NCBI GenBank assembly: GCA_020845635.1
Contig: JADLFI010000015.1
Span: 1-64,000, forward strand
Length of the DNA stretch: 64,000 nucleotides
Direction: 5' to 3'
Source of the DNA: Bacteroidia bacterium
GTDB lineage: Bacteria > Bacteroidota > Bacteroidia > UBA4408
The position numbers and the translations under genes are program-made. This document shows, piece after piece, positions 62,597-64,000 of the stretch. The notes beneath the pieces are model-generated. The model made no database searches. It saw nothing but the letters and a program-made list of their open reading frames with translations, and was not told the origin of the DNA. Every line of letters starts with the position of its first letter. The stretch's first letter is position 1.

Positions 62597-63430
62597 TTAT
62601 TCCGAAACGAATAACGGTTCGGTAATAGCCGGAATTGCATTTATTTCACGGGCTGTATCAAACAATAATTGAATGGCATTTTTGCCTTGTTCGCCTAGGT
62701 GTAAACTGTAATTATTAACATATAGGTTTATATGTTGTTGAATTACTTTTTCGTCCATGGCTTGTGCGTGCATTTTAGTATATGGTAATGATTGTTCAGG
62801 GTGTTTAAAAGCATAGGCAACACTGTTTTTAATTAATTCATCAACATCTTTCTTTACTTGTTCGGGCAGGGTTCTTTGTATGGCTATACCACCAAGTGGG
62901 ATAGAAGCTCCCGAGAACTCTTCCCAAAAAGCACCTAAGTCTTTTATCAATTTTAATCCTTTTTGTTGATAGGTAAATCGGTTTTCGTGAATAATTAAAC
63001 CGGCATCAAAATCATGCCTTAAAACTGCATCTTCTATTTCGCTGAAAATAAGCTCGTGGGTATTGGTAACCTCAGGAAAAGCAAGCTTCATAAGCAAAGC
63101 AGCAGTAGTGTATTTTCCGGGAATAGCAACTTTTAAGTCCGAAAGAGGCTTATCTATTTTATCAGAGGTAGTTATTAGTAAAGGGCCACAACCTTTGCCG
63201 AGTGCACTTCCTGCATTCAGTATCTGGTAATTTTGTGTAAGATATGCCATGGCACTATAGCTGAGTTTGCTGATATGCACAGAGTTGTTCAAGGCATTTT
63301 TATTAAGCTCTTCTACATCGGCCAGTATTACTTCAAAGGAGTATCCTTTAGTATCAATACGATGATTAACTATAGCGTCAAAAATAAAAGTATCATTGGG
63401 GCAAGGCGAGAAAGCTAATTTTAAGTTCAT
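62597..63430 (-). CDS. mqnD: 1,4-dihydroxy-6-naphthoate synthase (MqnD)
   Basis: Acts in the futalosine route to menaquinone, turning cyclic dehypoxanthine futalosine into 1,4-dihydroxy-6-naphthoate. Landmarks of the 277-residue periplasmic-binding-protein-like fold are LAFSPCPNDTFIFDAI (4-19), SKLSYSAMAYL, GSALGKGCGPLLI (75-87), AIPGKYTTA, DAGLIIHENRFTYQQ (about 156-170, with the catalytic His) and PLGGIAIQR. No other mqn genes occur in the window, which is usual because the pathway is scattered in Bacteroidota. The gene lies 12 bp after recO on the same strand. Confidence 0.94.
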   Translation of the reverse strand: MNLKLAFSPCPNDTFIFDAIVNHRIDTKGYSFEVILADVEELNKNALNNSVHISKLSYSAMAYLTQNYQILNAGSALGKGCGPLLITTSDKIDKPLSDLKVAIPGKYTTAALLMKLAFPEVTNTHELIFSEIEDAVLRHDFDAGLIIHENRFTYQQKGLKLIKDLGAFWEEFSGASIPLGGIAIQRTLPEQVKKDVDELIKNSVAYAFKHPEQSLPYTKMHAQAMDEKVIQQHINLYVNNYSLHLGEQGKNAIQLLFDTAREINAIPAITEPLFVSE

Positions 63431-63442
63431 AAGAATAAGTAA

Positions 63443-64000
63443 TTAAGCAGTATGTACTTCTGACAGTACCTCTAATGATTTTATATTTTTAAATTCAGGA
63501 ATATGTAAGGAATAATATAACAATATGTTTTCGAGAAGTTTCACACGTGTTTCTGTATTCAAAAATATTTGCCCCATCGTTTCATAGTCAAGAGAAAGGA
63601 GTTGAGCAAAGAGTTGACTGTATTGCTCCCCCATCATATAATTATCTCCTGATTTAAAATGATTAAAACGACCCTCGTGAAAGTAAAAAAACTTATTGTG
63701 TTTATCATAATTTGAAACAGGCTTAAACCCTAAATACCGGGTAAGCTGAGTTAAGAATACCAAATGAAAATTATTACAATTGCCCTCCGTATTGTTTAAA
63801 TGTGCAATACTTTGAATAATAAATCCAAATAGAGCCGTGTCTGATTGTTCTTCTTTAAGAACTTTGTAAAGCACTTCGTTTAGAAACAAAAGTACAGAGC
63901 GCTTGGTATGATGAAGCAAGATAGAGTTAATACTCTCGGCACATCTTATTTCTCCCAGCCGGTTTAGCTTAGAACTATTATCATCGGGTATTTCGAGCCA
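63443..64000 (-). CDS. recO: DNA repair protein RecO, C-terminal part (cut by window edge)
   Basis: The frame is open to the right window edge and gives 185 residues without the N-terminal OB domain. The segment LLHHTKRSVLLFLNEVLYKVLKEEQSD and the helical run HLVFLTQLTRYLGFKPV are typical of Bacteroidota RecO, which loads RecA onto SSB-coated DNA with RecR. The Zn-binding Cys of many RecO proteins are not visible in this part, as is common in this phylum. It precedes mqnD by 12 bp. Confidence 0.85.
   Translation of the reverse strand, partial: WLEIPDDNSSKLNRLGEIRCAESINSILLHHTKRSVLLFLNEVLYKVLKEEQSDTALFGFIIQSIAHLNNTEGNCNNFHLVFLTQLTRYLGFKPVSNYDKHNKFFYFHEGRFNHFKSGDNYMMGEQYSQLFAQLLSLDYETMGQIFLNTETRVKLLENILLYYSLHIPEFKNIKSLEVLSEVHTA

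Overview
The window looks like a chromosomal segment of a Bacteroidota bacterium, probably a gliding or T9SS-bearing environmental member. The evidence is AT-rich DNA, promoters of the TAnnTTTG type, few Shine-Dalgarno sequences, type IX secretion and gliding genes (GldE/GldD, PorE-like, PorP/SprF-like, C-terminal sorting domains), a lipoprotein NosZ of the clade II kind, an MqnD menaquinone gene and a 30-residue COX24-like protein typical of the phylum. I cannot name the species.

Layout. 1-3.95 kb (+): the tail of an unknown gene, then a RecD-like SF1 helicase followed by a TPR gene and an OB/cold-shock-like gene that look like one gene split by a frameshift. 4.05-18.4 kb (-): one head-to-tail block of a 3004-residue repeat adhesin with a type B T9SS sorting domain, a PorP/SprF-like outer-membrane protein, a PorE-like OmpA lipoprotein, ssb, and a GldE-GldD fusion. 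18.7-22.8 kb: mdh, a membrane glycosyltransferase, and an orphan gene between two copies of an 80-bp direct repeat. 22.8-30.9 kb (-): a YCF48-type secreted protein with a type A sorting domain, a MurA whose catalytic Cys is Asp, a second PorE-like protein and a methyltransferase. 31.1-37.3 kb (+): a luciferase-like flavoprotein, a RecB/AddA-like helicase-nuclease, and two FKBP-type proteins.

37.3-42.0 kb (-) is a low-oxygen group: a copper P-type ATPase of the CcoI/FixI kind, a universal stress protein, a hemerythrin-type Ric protein and a Crp/Fnr regulator with an N-terminal Cys cluster. 42-49.8 kb holds housekeeping genes: a LolC/E-like permease, ndk, a SET-domain protein, RNase G, HU, tRNA-Leu(UAG), and a HemD enzyme fused to a HemC domain that has lost its catalytic residues. 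49.8-56.1 kb (-) is a complete nos cluster for nitrous oxide reduction: cytochrome c, NosZ, a membrane protein-NosL fusion, NosD, NosF and NosY. It has an FNR-like box at the promoter and an intrinsic terminator just after nosZ. 56.4-64 kb holds glutaryl-CoA dehydrogenase-like, waaA, DUF4256, flavin reductase, DUF3127, mqnD and the C-terminal part of recO.

How parts fit. The Crp/Fnr protein is a plausible activator of nos and ric, because near-palindromic ATGAT-N4-ATCAT type sites lie upstream of both. The CcoI-like pump could supply copper to periplasmic enzymes. The adhesin, PorP and PorE are the cargo, anchor and envelope-linking parts of a T9SS module, and GldD/GldE are gliding/T9SS factors.

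Most striking for follow-up are two in-frame fusions of an inner-membrane protein to a downstream lipoprotein (GldE-GldD and membrane protein-NosL), the degenerate HemC-HemD fusion, the alternating A/B super-repeat and inserted domain of the adhesin, and the contrast between an SSB without an acidic tip and a DUF3127 protein that has one.
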